From Paraliobacillus quinghaiensis (GTDB taxonomy: Bacteria > Bacillota > Bacilli > Bacillales > Amphibacillaceae), in contig NZ_QJSH01000015.1 of NCBI RefSeq assembly GCF_003426025.1, positions 1 through 64,000 of the forward strand: a DNA stretch of 64,000 bases, written 5' to 3'. Positions 63,091-64,000 of the stretch are shown here, in pieces. Each line of letters opens with the position of its first letter. The stretch's first letter is position 1. The translations under genes were made by a program, and so were the position numbers. A model generated the notes under the pieces. That model ran no database searches. It was not told the DNA's origin and was given only the letters and a program-made list of their open reading frames with translations.

Positions 63091-64000
<910 letters not shown>

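Overview
This window comes from a low-GC, endospore-forming, moderately halotolerant-type Bacillaceae, probably near Oceanobacillus, Virgibacillus or Gracilibacillus. The clues are the sspO and cotF-like spore genes, zur/ctsR/cggR-type regulation, AGGAGG ribosome binding sites, S-box and ykkC riboswitches, and a group IIC intron end resembling the Oceanobacillus iheyensis intron. The genus is an inference from family resemblance. Gene order largely follows a condensed Bacillus subtilis map: suf, metNPQ, yusEF-gcvH-yusI, ssrA-smpB-rnr-est-secG, eno-pgm-tpi-pgk-gapA-cggR, tRNA-Arg, clpP, crh-whiA-yvcK-yvcJ-yvcI-trxB. Accessory genes are slipped between these blocks.

Layout. 0-0.3 kb: the 5' end of a group IIC intron (minus strand), inserted beside a hairpin inside a dispersed intergenic repeat. 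0.4-5.6 kb: the sufCDSUB iron-sulfur assembly operon. 6.2-9.1 kb: a methionine ABC importer behind a SAM riboswitch. 9.2-11.2 kb: thiol proteins and gcvH. 11.4-12.1 kb: two CotF-like coat proteins. 12.2-15.1 kb: a zinc-import/Zur operon ending in a two-gene fluoride channel. 15.1-20 kb: a VLRF1-type release-factor relative, three dispersed repeats, GtrA, a universal stress protein, an M14 peptidase and an acyl-CoA dehydrogenase-like flavoprotein. 20.2-23 kb: an unusual chemotaxis set (MCP, CheY, CheW, CheX) without a kinase. 23.3-29.1 kb: bacilliredoxin, CwlO, AroD, a DMT transporter, a second stress protein and a SulP transporter. 29.4-31.1 kb: a HTH protein, a guanidine-I riboswitch driving a paired SMR exporter, and a peroxiredoxin-like protein. 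31.3-34.7 kb: a Cache-domain MCP and an aldehyde dehydrogenase.

34.8-40.6 kb holds the trans-translation/RNA decay/secretion cluster. Its tmRNA gene is interrupted in the T-loop by a 279-nt group I intron, the most striking feature here. 40.8-47.1 kb: a lysophospholipase-like hydrolase, ptsHI and a Fur-controlled siderophore system with a fused double permease. 47.3-55.7 kb: the glycolytic operon under a recognisable CggR operator, then ldh. 55.8-57.5 kb: small proteins, including sspO (52 codons). 57.7-64 kb: tRNA-Arg, CtsR-controlled clpP, crh, whiA, yvcK, rapZ, a Nudix gene and trxB (cut by the window end).

Several functions connect. The Suf operon supplies Fe-S clusters and a Fur-box siderophore system imports iron. 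Bacilliredoxin, thioredoxin reductase and several thioredoxin-fold proteins handle thiol redox. ptsHI, crh, yvcK, cggR and the glycolytic genes form a carbon-flux control group. ssrA, smpB and rnr form the stalled-ribosome rescue group, and clpP makes the protease that degrades tagged proteins.
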